DNA of 64,000 bases from JBDGYE01 sp039584255 (GTDB lineage Bacteria; Gemmatimonadota; Gemmatimonadetes; Palauibacterales; Palauibacteraceae). Below, piece by piece: positions 18,070 through 25,725 of this stretch. The stretch lies in NCBI GenBank assembly GCA_039584255.1, contig JBDGYE010000008.1, positions 15,076-79,075 on the forward strand. Direction: 5' to 3'. The notes beneath the pieces are model-generated. The model saw only the letters and a list, made by a program, of their open reading frames with translations. It was not told the DNA's origin and did no database searches. The first letter of the stretch is position 1. Each line of letters opens with the position of its first letter. Made by a program: the position numbers and the translations under genes.

Positions 18070-18654
18070 TCACAAGCTCGCCACGAACGGCAGATGCCGG
18101 AAGTCCTCGGCGTGATCGAGCCCATAGCCAACCAAGAACTCTGGCGGAGCATCGAAGCCCACCCAGCGGGGCTCGAGCAGCAGCTCAGGGGCAAGGTGCT
18201 TGTGCAGCAGGGCGCACAGCTCGATCGACGCGGGAGCGCTGGCTTCGAGAGCCCCTGCCAGGCGGTTGATCGTGTTTCCGCTGTCCACGATGTCTTCCAC
18301 CAGTATCACGTGACGTCCCTCGATGGGAGCCGTCGGATTGTACAGAAGCTTGACCTCTCCCGACGTCTTTGTGCCGGCTCCGTAGCTGGAGGCGACGATG
18401 AAATCCACGTGCAGCGGCCGATCGATGTGGCGGACCAAGTCGCTCATGAAGATGAACGATCCCTTCAGCAGCCCGAGAAGTAGAAGGCGCTCACCGGCCG
18501 GGTAGTGCTCCACTATCTCAGCGGCCATCTCCCGGACCCGATGCTGGATCGCCTCGGCGGAATAGACTACGCGCTTCAGATCTCGTCCTCCGGTGCGAGC
18601 CCGGAGGCCGTCCTCGGTCAGGTACGGGGCCGCGGTGTGAAACTGATCAGACAT
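18070..18654 (-). CDS. hpt: Hypoxanthine phosphoribosyltransferase
   Basis: A 194-residue purine salvage enzyme transferring ribose-5-phosphate from PRPP to hypoxanthine or guanine. The PRPP-binding loop VEDIVDSGNTINRL is canonical. LLGLLKGSFIFMSDLVRHI matches the N-terminal substrate region, and VGFDAPPEFLVGYGLDHAEDFRHLP matches the C-terminal base-binding part. It starts with an ATG that overlaps the tilS stop (GATGTCTGA) and precedes ftsH by 45 bases. The tilS-hpt fusion or pairing is common in bacteria. Confidence 0.96.
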   Translation of the reverse strand: MSDQFHTAAPYLTEDGLRARTGGRDLKRVVYSAEAIQHRVREMAAEIVEHYPAGERLLLLGLLKGSFIFMSDLVRHIDRPLHVDFIVASSYGAGTKTSGEVKLLYNPTAPIEGRHVILVEDIVDSGNTINRLAGALEASAPASIELCALLHKHLAPELLLEPRWVGFDAPPEFLVGYGLDHAEDFRHLPFVASL

Positions 18655-20020
18655 CGCTCAACTCGATTACGAGAACGGGGCCGCCTTCGCCTTCGTTCGT
18701 CAGAGGCTCGGAGGAGGCAAGCCCGGGCACCCAGAGAACCTCGCCTCGACCGTCCGCCAGAACCGGCAGACGAGCCCTCTCGCTCCGGGGCACGCGCGAG
18801 TCACCGAAGACCTTCTTGAGCTTCCTCGACCCGGTCGGAAGCCTGATTCGATCGCCGGGCTGCCAGCTCCGGATTCGCCACGGATAATGTCCCCACGAAA
18901 GCGGGACGGCAATGCGGCTTCGGCCCCGAACCGGGCCCGTGGCGGGAGACCAGCGAACCGTCCACGCCTTCCCCATCAGTCGAACGATCCCCTTCCCCTC
19001 CGAGGCGGACGGGATCGACACTTCCGAGTCGGGCTCCAGCAGCAGGACCGCGCGACGCAGCAGGATCGAGTCGAATTCGCGCGCCAGCTCCAGTCCACCG
19101 CCAACGGCGACGCCGCCTCCGCTTCTGCCTCTGCTCATAAACTCGACCCCCACCCGGGTTCCTCCGCGTCGCAGATCCACTCCGAGGCGCCGCGCGGCGC
19201 GCCTCAGCACCCGCGCCCGCAGCTCAACTGGGTGGGCGAGCACTGCATTCCGGTCCAGGCGCACGGCGCCCGCCTCTCCAGCGGCCGTCCTGGTCCGAAT
19301 CGCCTCGGTCTCAGCAGCCGCCGCCAACTGCTCGAGGGTCCCGTTCGCCGCGGTGGCCACTGCCGCGAGGCGGATGAGCCTGGCGCGGGCCCCGGCTCCG
19401 CTAGCCGACCGCAGTGCGGGCAGGACCCTATGCCGGATCAGGCTTCGAGTCCATCGCGGGTCTACGTTAGAGGGATCCTCCAGGTACGCGATGCCTCTCT
19501 CGTCTAGCCATTGCCGGATGTCGGCACTCGAGAAGGCGAGAAGGGGCCTCACGATCCTCCCGCGCTGTTCCGGGATTCCGGAGAGTCCCGCCAGATCCGT
19601 CCCACGGAGAAGCCGGAACAGGACCGTCTCCGCCTGATCGTCCGCCTGATGAGCTGTGGCTAGGCGGTGCGCCCCGAGCGTGTTACAGTGCCGCAGAAGG
19701 AACTCATAGCGGGCCTCTCGGAGAGCCGCTTGCGTGGGGGCGAGGGCTACAGAGGGATGGCCGATCTTGCAGGGCACTCGCAGGTCGCCCGCCCAGCTCG
19801 CCACCTGGTGCGCCTCCCGCGCGCTGACCGGCCTCAGTCCGTGGTCGAAGTGGGCCGCCCGTAGGTGGAGTCGAGAGTGGCTGCGAACCGCCGCCAGCAA
19901 GTGCAGGAGTGCCATCGAGTCCGGGCCACCCGAGAGCGCGACGACGACGTTCGAGCCTTCCGGGAGAAGCTGCGGATGGCGCCCGAGGCGTTCCACGAAT
20001 CGTCTGGTCAGGTCGTCCAC
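18647..20020 (-). CDS. tilS: tRNA(Ile)-lysidine synthetase
   Basis: TilS converts the wobble C34 of tRNA-Ile(CAU) to lysidine so that it reads AUA. From the GTG at 20020 the protein has about 457 residues. The PP-loop ATPase motif SGGPDSMALLHLL is near residue 27, followed by FDHGLRP and the typical ATAHQADDQAETVLFRLLRGTDLAGLSGI region. The C-terminal part contains the TilS substrate-binding domain, with WQPGDRIRLPTGSRKLKKVFGD. The start is chosen by distance to the PP-loop, and there is no good ribosome-binding site. The frame stays open upstream because it shadows the 20052-20372 gene. Confidence 0.94.
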   Translation of the reverse strand: MDDLTRRFVERLGRHPQLLPEGSNVVVALSGGPDSMALLHLLAAVRSHSRLHLRAAHFDHGLRPVSAREAHQVASWAGDLRVPCKIGHPSVALAPTQAALREARYEFLLRHCNTLGAHRLATAHQADDQAETVLFRLLRGTDLAGLSGIPEQRGRIVRPLLAFSSADIRQWLDERGIAYLEDPSNVDPRWTRSLIRHRVLPALRSASGAGARARLIRLAAVATAANGTLEQLAAAAETEAIRTRTAAGEAGAVRLDRNAVLAHPVELRARVLRRAARRLGVDLRRGGTRVGVEFMSRGRSGGGVAVGGGLELAREFDSILLRRAVLLLEPDSEVSIPSASEGKGIVRLMGKAWTVRWSPATGPVRGRSRIAVPLSWGHYPWRIRSWQPGDRIRLPTGSRKLKKVFGDSRVPRSERARLPVLADGRGEVLWVPGLASSEPLTNEGEGGPVLVIELSDV

Positions 20021-20051
20021 GACCGTTGGCCCAGGCCGTACGCTGGGCGGA

Positions 20052-20372
20052 TCAGCCGCCGGAGCTCTTGCCGCCGGAATCCGTTGGGCCCCCGGACGCC
20101 GGGCGGTCGAGCCATGTGCCCGCGTTGCGGTGGAAAGCCAGCTGCTCGGGGACGGGCACGCCGAACCGCGGGCGAGATGGAGGGGCCGCTGGCAATCCAG
20201 ACTCCGACGCGCTGGAAGTAGCGGGGCCCAGGTCCGCAGCCGCTGCCCGCCGCTTTTCATCCGGACCGAGCGATCGGGCACGCCCCTCCACGTAGATCTG
20301 GAAGGCGCGCTTCAGGTCGAGGCGCTCCGGGAGGGAGATGCTGCCGGGACCGCTATCGGGATGCTCGCTCAC
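20052..20372 (-). CDS. Hypothetical 106-residue protein between frr and tilS
   Basis: I do not recognise a family. The frame uses C or G at most third positions as real genes here do. It begins at a GTG at 20372 with GGAGG ten bases upstream, or at a TTG at 20381 that overlaps the frr stop. Residues 17-45 (PERLDLKRAFQIYVEGR) look helical. The middle is low-complexity Ala/Ser/Pro, and the C-terminus has VPVPEQLAFHRNAGTWLDRP. No signal peptide or membrane helix is visible. Its position inside an operon and its codon use support it, but not strongly. Confidence 0.5.
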   Translation of the reverse strand: MSEHPDSGPGSISLPERLDLKRAFQIYVEGRARSLGPDEKRRAAAADLGPATSSASESGLPAAPPSRPRFGVPVPEQLAFHRNAGTWLDRPASGGPTDSGGKSSGG

Positions 20373-20377
20373 CTTGC

Positions 20378-20935
20378 TCAAACCTCCATCACTTCCGCTT
20401 CCTTCTTCGCGAGCATCGCGTCGAGTTTCTCCGTGTGCCCGTCGGTCAGCTCCTGCAGACTCTCAAGCTGCCGGTGCATCTCGTCCTCACCGATGTCGCC
20501 GTCCTTCTTCTGCCGCTCGATCTCTGCCTTCGCTTTGTGACGGGCGTGGCGGACGGCGACTCTCCCCTCCTCCGCAATACGGTGCAGGAGCTTCACCATT
20601 TCCTTGCGCCGCTCTTCGGTCAGTGGCGGGATCTGCACGCGGATCAGGTTTCCATCGACATTGGGATTCAGGCCCAGATCGGCGGTCTGGATCGCCTTGG
20701 CTACGGCGGCGACGAGATTGATGTCCCACGGCTGCACGACCAGGAGCTGGGGCTCAGGAGCGGTGACGGTGGCCGTCTGGCTCAGGGGAATGCGCGACCC
20801 ATATGCCTCCACCTGTACGATGTCGAGGAGTCCTGGCGTGGCCTTTCCCGTCCGGACTCCCGCGAACTCTCGCCCGATCGCGTCCAGGTTCCTGTCCATC
20901 TGTGAAGACGCTTCCTTGAGCGTAGGACTGAGCAT
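20378..20935 (-). CDS. frr: Ribosome recycling factor
   Basis: RRF, with EF-G, splits the terminated ribosome from mRNA. From the ATG at 20935 the protein has 185 residues, the normal length. Family blocks are GREFAGVRTGKATPGLLD, VEAYGSRIPLSQTATVTAPEP, PWD near the middle, and PPLTEERRKEMVKL. The ATG is chosen because GGGAG lies seven bases upstream. A GTG at 20950 overlapping the pyrH stop would add five residues. It closes the rpsB-tsf-pyrH-frr cluster found in most bacteria. Confidence 0.97.
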   Translation of the reverse strand: MLSPTLKEASSQMDRNLDAIGREFAGVRTGKATPGLLDIVQVEAYGSRIPLSQTATVTAPEPQLLVVQPWDINLVAAVAKAIQTADLGLNPNVDGNLIRVQIPPLTEERRKEMVKLLHRIAEEGRVAVRHARHKAKAEIERQKKDGDIGEDEMHRQLESLQELTDGHTEKLDAMLAKKEAEVMEV

Positions 20936-20946
20936 CTGGATCTCCC

Positions 20947-21660
20947 TCACTGTACGAGTGTGCCGATCCGGTCTCCCTGAAGGGCCGAAAGGATCGCACC
21001 GGGCTGCCGGATGTTCAGGACGATTACCGGCAGATCGTTCTCTCGACAGAGCGAAACGGCAGCCGCGTCCATGACCTTGAGGTCCCGACTGATCACGTCG
21101 CGATAAGAAAGATTGGGGATGAACTCGGCCTCGGGATCGTGTTCCGGGTCCGAGCTGAATACACCGTCCACCTTCGTGGCCTTCAGGATCACGTCGGCTT
21201 CCATCTCGATGGCCCGCAGCACGGCAGCCGTGTCCGTTGAAAAATAGGGATTCCCGGTACCGCCGGCGAAGATCACGACTCGGCCTTTTTCCAGATGGCG
21301 CAGAGCTCGGCGACGAATATAGGGTTCGGCAAGCTGTTCCATCCGGATCGCCGTCATGACGCGCGTCTGGACGCCATTCCTCTCCAGCGTGTCCTGAAGA
21401 GCCAGGGCGTTGATGACCGTTGCGAGCATTCCCATGTAGTCGGCCGATACGCGGTCCATCCCCTGGCTGCTCGCCACGGCACCTCGCACGATGTTTCCGC
21501 CTCCGACAACCAGGCCCAACTTGACGCCCGCTCCGTGGACCTGGCGCACCTCCCGCGTGAGCGCTTCGACCACCATGGGCTCGATGCCAAAGCCCTGGTC
21601 GCCCGCGAGAGATTCTCCCGAGAGCTTGACCAGGGCCCGGGGGTACTTCAGCTCGGCCAC
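20947..21660 (-). CDS. pyrH: UMP kinase
   Basis: PyrH phosphorylates UMP to UDP in pyrimidine nucleotide synthesis. The 237-residue amino-acid-kinase fold has the expected LVKLSGESLAG start, VVGGGNIVRG phosphate loop, SADYMGMLATVINALALQD helix, FAGGTGNPYFSTDTAAVLRA and KATKVDGVF. The start is a GTG four bases after the tsf stop region. It is a hexameric bacterial-type enzyme usually regulated by GTP and UTP. It lies between tsf and frr as in most bacteria. Confidence 0.97.
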   Translation of the reverse strand: MAELKYPRALVKLSGESLAGDQGFGIEPMVVEALTREVRQVHGAGVKLGLVVGGGNIVRGAVASSQGMDRVSADYMGMLATVINALALQDTLERNGVQTRVMTAIRMEQLAEPYIRRRALRHLEKGRVVIFAGGTGNPYFSTDTAAVLRAIEMEADVILKATKVDGVFSSDPEHDPEAEFIPNLSYRDVISRDLKVMDAAAVSLCRENDLPVIVLNIRQPGAILSALQGDRIGTLVQ

Positions 21661-21664
21661 GCGG

Positions 21665-22519
21665 CTACCCGCTGGCTCCGATCTCGAATCGCGCGAAGCG
21701 CCGCACTTCCAAGTCTGAGTCGCGGGTCTCCAATAGGTCCGAGACCTTCATGTTCGGATCCTTGACGAAGGGCTGCATCACGAGCGCGTGCTGCTCATAG
21801 TATTTGCGCATCCGGCCCTCGACGATCTTGTCGACGATGTGGTCCGGCTTACCCTCGAGCTTCGTCTGCTCCGTCAGAACCGCTCGCTCCCGCTCGCGCT
21901 CGTCCTCCGGGAGATCCTCAGGGGTAACTCCCATTGGACGGGCGGCCGCAATGTGCATGGCAAGCTCCCTGGCCAGTCCCGCGACCTCATCCGACTCGCC
22001 GCCGTCAAGCTCCACGAGAACGCCGATCTTACTTCCGAAATGGAGGTATGAGCCGACGTTCGCGCCGGCGCTATCGTATCGGACCACCCTCTGAACCTCT
22101 AGGTTTTCCCCGATCGTCGCCTTCAGGTCCGAGAACTCCGCGTGGAGCGCCGCGTTCTCATCTCTGCTGAGGAATTCTTCTCCAGTGACCACCTCGGCAT
22201 GCGTCAGTCCACCGATGAGCGCCGCCTTCGCGAGACGGCCGACGAAGTCCTGAAAATCCTCATTCCGCGCTACGAAATCGGTCTCGCTGGTGACGGCGAC
22301 CATGGCCACCGCATCGTCCCCCGACTCGATGACGACCAGGCCTTCCGTCATCTCGCGCGCGGACCGCTTCGCGGCTTTCGCCGAGCCCCACTGGCGAAGG
22401 AGGTCGATCGCCCTTTCCTCATCGCCTCCCACCTCCTCGAGGGCTCGCTTGCAGTCCATCATTCCCGCACCCGTTCGGTCGCGCAAGGACTTCACGGATT
22501 GTGCCGTTATCGCTGCCAT
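21665..22519 (-). CDS. tsf: Elongation factor Ts
   Basis: EF-Ts exchanges GDP on EF-Tu. The true start is the ATG at 22519 (MAAITAQSVKSLRDRTGAGM), with AGGAAAG upstream, giving 284 residues. The frame stays open further upstream across the rpsB-tsf gap. The N-terminal UBA-like domain (1-55) contains RTGAGMMDCKRALEE, the EF-Tu contact TDFVARNEDFQDFV follows, and two dimerisation subdomains complete it, ending with KVSDLLE. A hairpin with a T tail lies between rpsB and tsf, so tsf may be attenuated relative to rpsB. Confidence 0.96.
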   Translation of the reverse strand: MAAITAQSVKSLRDRTGAGMMDCKRALEEVGGDEERAIDLLRQWGSAKAAKRSAREMTEGLVVIESGDDAVAMVAVTSETDFVARNEDFQDFVGRLAKAALIGGLTHAEVVTGEEFLSRDENAALHAEFSDLKATIGENLEVQRVVRYDSAGANVGSYLHFGSKIGVLVELDGGESDEVAGLARELAMHIAAARPMGVTPEDLPEDERERERAVLTEQTKLEGKPDHIVDKIVEGRMRKYYEQHALVMQPFVKDPNMKVSDLLETRDSDLEVRRFARFEIGASG

Positions 22520-22582
22520 CTTTCCTGTCCTTCTCCTCCATCCATGCCCGGCCGGCCGGGTGGCCGCCCGACACGCCGCATC

Positions 22583-22610
22583 CAAAAAGAAAGGGCCACC
22601 GAAGTGGCCC
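22583..22610 (-). terminator. Hairpin with T-run between rpsB and tsf
   Basis: On the minus strand GGGCCAC-TTCG-GTGGCCC (22593-22610) is a perfect 7-bp stem with a stable UUCG tetraloop, followed by TTTCTTTTT (22584-22592). It starts 14 bases after the rpsB stop. It would act as a partial terminator, reducing transcription into tsf, pyrH and frr relative to rpsB. Confidence 0.8.
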
Positions 22611-22623
22611 ACCTGCCGTCACC

Positions 22624-23685
22624 TTACGGTGAGCCCGAGACCCCATCCCGGTTCTCGTCCGGTTCTCCCGTCCCGGCGGCGGCCTCAAGCTCGTCCGACC
22701 TGTCGCCGGGGACCTCCGCCGAAGCGTCTTCAGCCGGCACATCCCCCTCTCCGTCGCCGTCCGCGGCCGCGTCGGCGGCCTCGACTTCGTTGGCCAGCTC
22801 CGCATCCGCTTCGGCACCCGGGGCCTCGCCCGTATCAGAAGCTCCGGCCTCGGCGTCCGTGGCGTGGAGCCGCCGCTTGATGAGCTCAGGGCGGGGACGC
22901 CGCTTCGGGCGCTTCTTCCGCTTACCTGGAGCGGCCTCGGTCTCGCCATGGTCGGACGAATAGGTGAACGCCTCCTCGTCGGCCGCCTCGCGAATCTCAG
23001 GCATCTCCCTCCGCGCCAACTCGATCTCCTCCGCCATCACACCGGTAATAAGCGATACCGAGCGGATGGCGTCGTCGTTACCCGCGATTGGAACGGTGAG
23101 CATGTCCGGGTCCGCGTTGGTGTCCGCGATGGCGACCACCGGGATACCAAGGCGATTTGCCTCCCGAACGGCAATCTCCTCTTTCTTCGCGTCCACGACG
23201 AAGACCAGGCCGGGCAGTCGGGTCATGTCCTTGATCCCTGCCAGATAACGATCCAGCTTCAATCGCTCCCGCTCGAGGAGAAGTCTCTCCTTCTTGGTGT
23301 AGAACTCGAATGCGCCTTCCTCCGCACCTCGCTCGAGGTCCTTGAGCCGCCGGATGTTCTTCTTGATAGTCTGGAAGTTCGTGAGCATCCCGCCAAGCCA
23401 GCGCTCCGTGACGTAGAAGGCGCTGGCCCGCTCCGCTTCGGTTCGAACGATCTCCTTCAGCTGCGGCTTGGTGCACACGAACAGCACGTTACCGCCATTC
23501 CGGACGGTCTCATGCACGAGCTCCCGGGCACGCTTCAGCTCCTGAAGCGTCTTCTTCAGATCGATCAGGTAGATCCCGCCGCGCTCCGCGAAGATGTACT
23601 TGCGCATCTTCGGGTTCCATCGGTGGGTCTGGTGCCCGAAGTGGACGCCAGCCTGGAGCAGATCCTTCAGACCAACTTCTGCCAT
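22624..23685 (-). CDS. rpsB: 30S ribosomal protein S2 with a long charged C-terminal tail
   Basis: A normal S2 core (residues 1-235) carries AGVHFGHQTHRWNPKMRKYIF, RWLGGMLTNFQTI, VVDAKKEEIAVREANRLGIPVVAIADTN and NDDAIRSV. It is followed by an extra tail to residue 353. The tail starts with a basic patch (GKRKKRPKRRPRPELIKRR, about 254-272) and continues with some 80 residues rich in Asp, Glu and Ala. S2 is usually about 240-260 residues. It starts at an ATG 38 bases after the rpsI stop. The tail may contact rRNA or mRNA on the small-subunit surface, but that is not shown. Confidence 0.97.
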   Translation of the reverse strand: MAEVGLKDLLQAGVHFGHQTHRWNPKMRKYIFAERGGIYLIDLKKTLQELKRARELVHETVRNGGNVLFVCTKPQLKEIVRTEAERASAFYVTERWLGGMLTNFQTIKKNIRRLKDLERGAEEGAFEFYTKKERLLLERERLKLDRYLAGIKDMTRLPGLVFVVDAKKEEIAVREANRLGIPVVAIADTNADPDMLTVPIAGNDDAIRSVSLITGVMAEEIELARREMPEIREAADEEAFTYSSDHGETEAAPGKRKKRPKRRPRPELIKRRLHATDAEAGASDTGEAPGAEADAELANEVEAADAAADGDGEGDVPAEDASAEVPGDRSDELEAAAGTGEPDENRDGVSGSP

Positions 23686-23723
23686 ATCGTCGCTTACTCG
23701 TTGATCGGTTTCGGCCAGAGCTC

Positions 23724-24119
23724 TTAACGCTTCGAGAACTGGAACCGCTTGCGGGCCTTCGGCTGGCCGGGCTTCTTCCGCTCGACTACCCGGGGATCCC
23801 TCGTCAGCAGTTCGTGCGCCCTGAGGGCGGATCTGGTATCGCCGTCCGCGGTCAGAAGAGCGCGGGCCACCGCGAGCTGTATTGCCTCGGCCTGTCCCGT
23901 GGGCCCGCCACCCCGCACACGGACCTGGACGGCATACGAACCTTCCGCGTCGGTCACGGCGAGCGGCTTCTCAATCTCGTGACGGTGCCGGGCGAGTGGG
24001 AAGTAATCCTCCAGCGTCCGGCCGTTGATGCTCCACGTGCCTCCCCCTGGCCGGAGCCACACGCGTGCCACGGCCGACTTCCGCCTCCCCACCGCCTGAA
24101 ACTGCGTCGTATCCGCCAA
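23724..24119 (-). CDS. rpsI: 30S ribosomal protein S9
   Basis: The 131-residue protein shows the S9 signatures AVGRRKSAVARVWL near the start and VRGGGPTGQAEAIQLAVARALL in the middle. It ends with the basic tail KKPGQPKARKRFQFSKR, which reaches the P-site tRNA. The start is a TTG, fixed by a strong GGAGG site four bases upstream and by the family N-terminus. It follows rplM after 47 bases, the conserved L13-S9 pair. Confidence 0.98.
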   Translation of the reverse strand: MADTTQFQAVGRRKSAVARVWLRPGGGTWSINGRTLEDYFPLARHRHEIEKPLAVTDAEGSYAVQVRVRGGGPTGQAEAIQLAVARALLTADGDTRSALRAHELLTRDPRVVERKKPGQPKARKRFQFSKR

Positions 24120-24166
24120 GCTTCCTCCGTACCGGCTATCCAGCCCCTCGGGGCGGTGACTCCTGG

Positions 24167-24595
24167 CTAAAACTCTATTCTCTGCGGCTTCTGCGGGGCG
24201 TGGGGATGATCCGCCCCCGCGTAGACCTTCAGCTTGCGCGCCATCTGCCGACCGAGACGGTTCTTCGGCAGCATACCCTTAACCGCCTTTTCGATGACCC
24301 GCTCGGGATGCCTCTCGACCATCCTCAGGAACGGAATGAAGCGCTCGCCACCGATGTAACCGCTATGTTGGAAGTACTCCTTCTGGCTCGCCTTCTTACC
24401 TGTAAGACGCACCTCTCGGGCGTTAACGACGACCACGTAGTCGCCCACGTCCAGGTGCGTGCTATACGTCGGCTTGTGCTTCCCCTTCAGGATTGCTGCC
24501 ACGTTGCTGGCCAGGCGCCCGAGAACCTGATCACGGGCGTCGACCAGGAACCAGTCGCGCTGTATTTCTCCTGCCCTTACCGAGTACGTCTTCAT
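24167..24595 (-). CDS. rplM: 50S ribosomal protein L13
   Basis: A 142-residue L13 with WFLVDARDQVLGRLASNVAAILKGKHKP, DYVVVVNAREVRLTGKKA, YFQHSGYIGG and AVKGMLPKNRLGRQMARKLKVYAG, all family blocks in order. The ATG at 24595 matches the usual start. Sequence open upstream (to 24703) is leader, not gene. The leader carries a promoter and an intrinsic-terminator hairpin, suggesting attenuation control. L13 is the first gene of the rplM-rpsI-rpsB-tsf-pyrH-frr run. Confidence 0.97.
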   Translation of the reverse strand: MKTYSVRAGEIQRDWFLVDARDQVLGRLASNVAAILKGKHKPTYSTHLDVGDYVVVVNAREVRLTGKKASQKEYFQHSGYIGGERFIPFLRMVERHPERVIEKAVKGMLPKNRLGRQMARKLKVYAGADHPHAPQKPQRIEF

Positions 24596-24655
24596 CGCCG
24601 CGTCTCTTTCCTCGACGGTGCATCGGGCGGCGCACGCCGCCTCTAGCGTCGGGGG

Positions 24656-24691
24656 AAAAAGCCGGCCGCCCCGCATCGAGCGAGGGCGGCC
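24656..24691 (-). terminator. Terminator or attenuator upstream of rplM
   Basis: On the minus strand GGCCGCCC and GGGCGGCC (24684-24691 and 24664-24671) form a perfect 8-bp stem around a 12-base loop, followed by GGC and TTTTT (24656-24660). It can end transcripts of the upstream sigma-factor gene. A promoter-like pair also lies upstream of it (24716-24744), so the same hairpin probably attenuates the rplM operon. Confidence 0.82.
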
Positions 24692-24715
24692 GAATCGTTC
24701 CACTCGCAGCCGGGG

Positions 24716-24744
24716 AAGCTATCGACGGATACAGGAAGTGTCAA
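24716..24744 (-). promoter_or_regulatory. Promoter-like element of the rplM-rpsI operon
   Basis: On the minus strand a perfect TTGACA (24739-24744), 17 bases, then TAGCTT (24716-24721). Predicted initiation is near 24709, about 18 bases before the hairpin at 24656-24691. The gap between the sigma-factor stop (24773) and rplM holds only this candidate. Confidence 0.55.
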
Positions 24745-24772
24745 GCGATCGCGGCGGCCGGATCGCAGCCTC

Positions 24773-25618
24773 TCAGCGGAAGTTTTCGAGCACCCGGCCG
24801 GTAGATCCCAGACGGAGCCGGATCAGCGCTCGATCCTTGATCTGACGCACTCTCTCGCGGCTCACACCGAACTCGCGCCCGATGGACTCCAGCGTGTGAG
24901 GCTCAGCGCCATCCAGCCCAAAATAGAGCTTGAGAACGAGCGCCTCCCGGTCCGGAAGATGGGTCAGGCTGGCCTCCAGAACACCCTTGAGAGCAGCCCG
25001 CTGCGCCCGCTGATCGGGTTCTTCCCCTTCGCGATCCGGAATCAGCTCCAGCATCGAGGTCTCGTCGGCTTCGGGCACGGGAGCGTCGAGCGAGACGTAG
25101 CCCCCCTTCATCTCCAGGGCCGACTGCACCTCCTCGGCCGACAAATCCAGTTCGATGCCGATTTCCTCCGCCGTGGCCCGACGACCCAACCGCTGGCTCA
25201 GGGCCCGCGCGACCCTTGTCACGCGATTCGCCTGGTCCATCCGGCCCACCGGCACGCGGACGATGCGGGACTGTTCGGCGATAGCCTGCAGCATGGCCTG
25301 GCGAATCCACCACACGGCGTAGGAGATGAACCGGACCCCCTTGGTTTCGTCGAACCGCCTGGCGGCACGCATGAGTCCGAGGTTGCCCTCGTTGACCAGA
25401 TCCGCGAAGGGAACTCCATGGTTCCGGTACCGTTTGGCGACGGTTACCACGAAACGAAGGTTGGCGGCTACCAGCCGATTGAGCGCCTCCTCGTCTCCTT
25501 CGCGGATCCGACGCGCCAGAGTCACCTCCTCCTCCCGCTCGAGAAGAGGATGCTGGGCAATCTCCTTGAGGTACAGGTCGAGCGATCCAATTCGTCGCCC
25601 GTCGGATGTTTGAGCCAT
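24773..25618 (-). CDS. Short RpoD/SigA-like RNA polymerase sigma factor
   Basis: A 281-residue sigma70 protein without region 1.1 or the non-conserved insert. Region 1.2 is SLDLYLKEIAQHPLLEREEE. Region 2 has LRFVVTVAKRYRNHGVPFADLVNEGNLGLMRAARRFDETKGVRFISYAVWWIRQAM, including the -10 contacts. Region 3 follows, and region 4 ends in GREFGVSRERVRQIKDRALIRLR. This size is known for primary sigmas of Bacteroidota and for group 2 sigmas, so primary versus alternative cannot be settled here. The ATG at 25618 precedes the usual region 1.2 start. No ribosome-binding site is clear. It follows lepB by 107 bases with nothing recognisable in the gap. Confidence 0.93.
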   Translation of the reverse strand: MAQTSDGRRIGSLDLYLKEIAQHPLLEREEEVTLARRIREGDEEALNRLVAANLRFVVTVAKRYRNHGVPFADLVNEGNLGLMRAARRFDETKGVRFISYAVWWIRQAMLQAIAEQSRIVRVPVGRMDQANRVTRVARALSQRLGRRATAEEIGIELDLSAEEVQSALEMKGGYVSLDAPVPEADETSMLELIPDREGEEPDQRAQRAALKGVLEASLTHLPDREALVLKLYFGLDGAEPHTLESIGREFGVSRERVRQIKDRALIRLRLGSTGRVLENFR

Positions 25619-25725
25619 CGGGTCGAAGCGCGCTCTCGGTTCGGGCACTCCGTGCCGCCGTTCGTCACGGATGCCACACTGCCCGGTCAGGGCCATCCGG
25701 CGCGGGCCAAAGCGGAACTGCCGCC

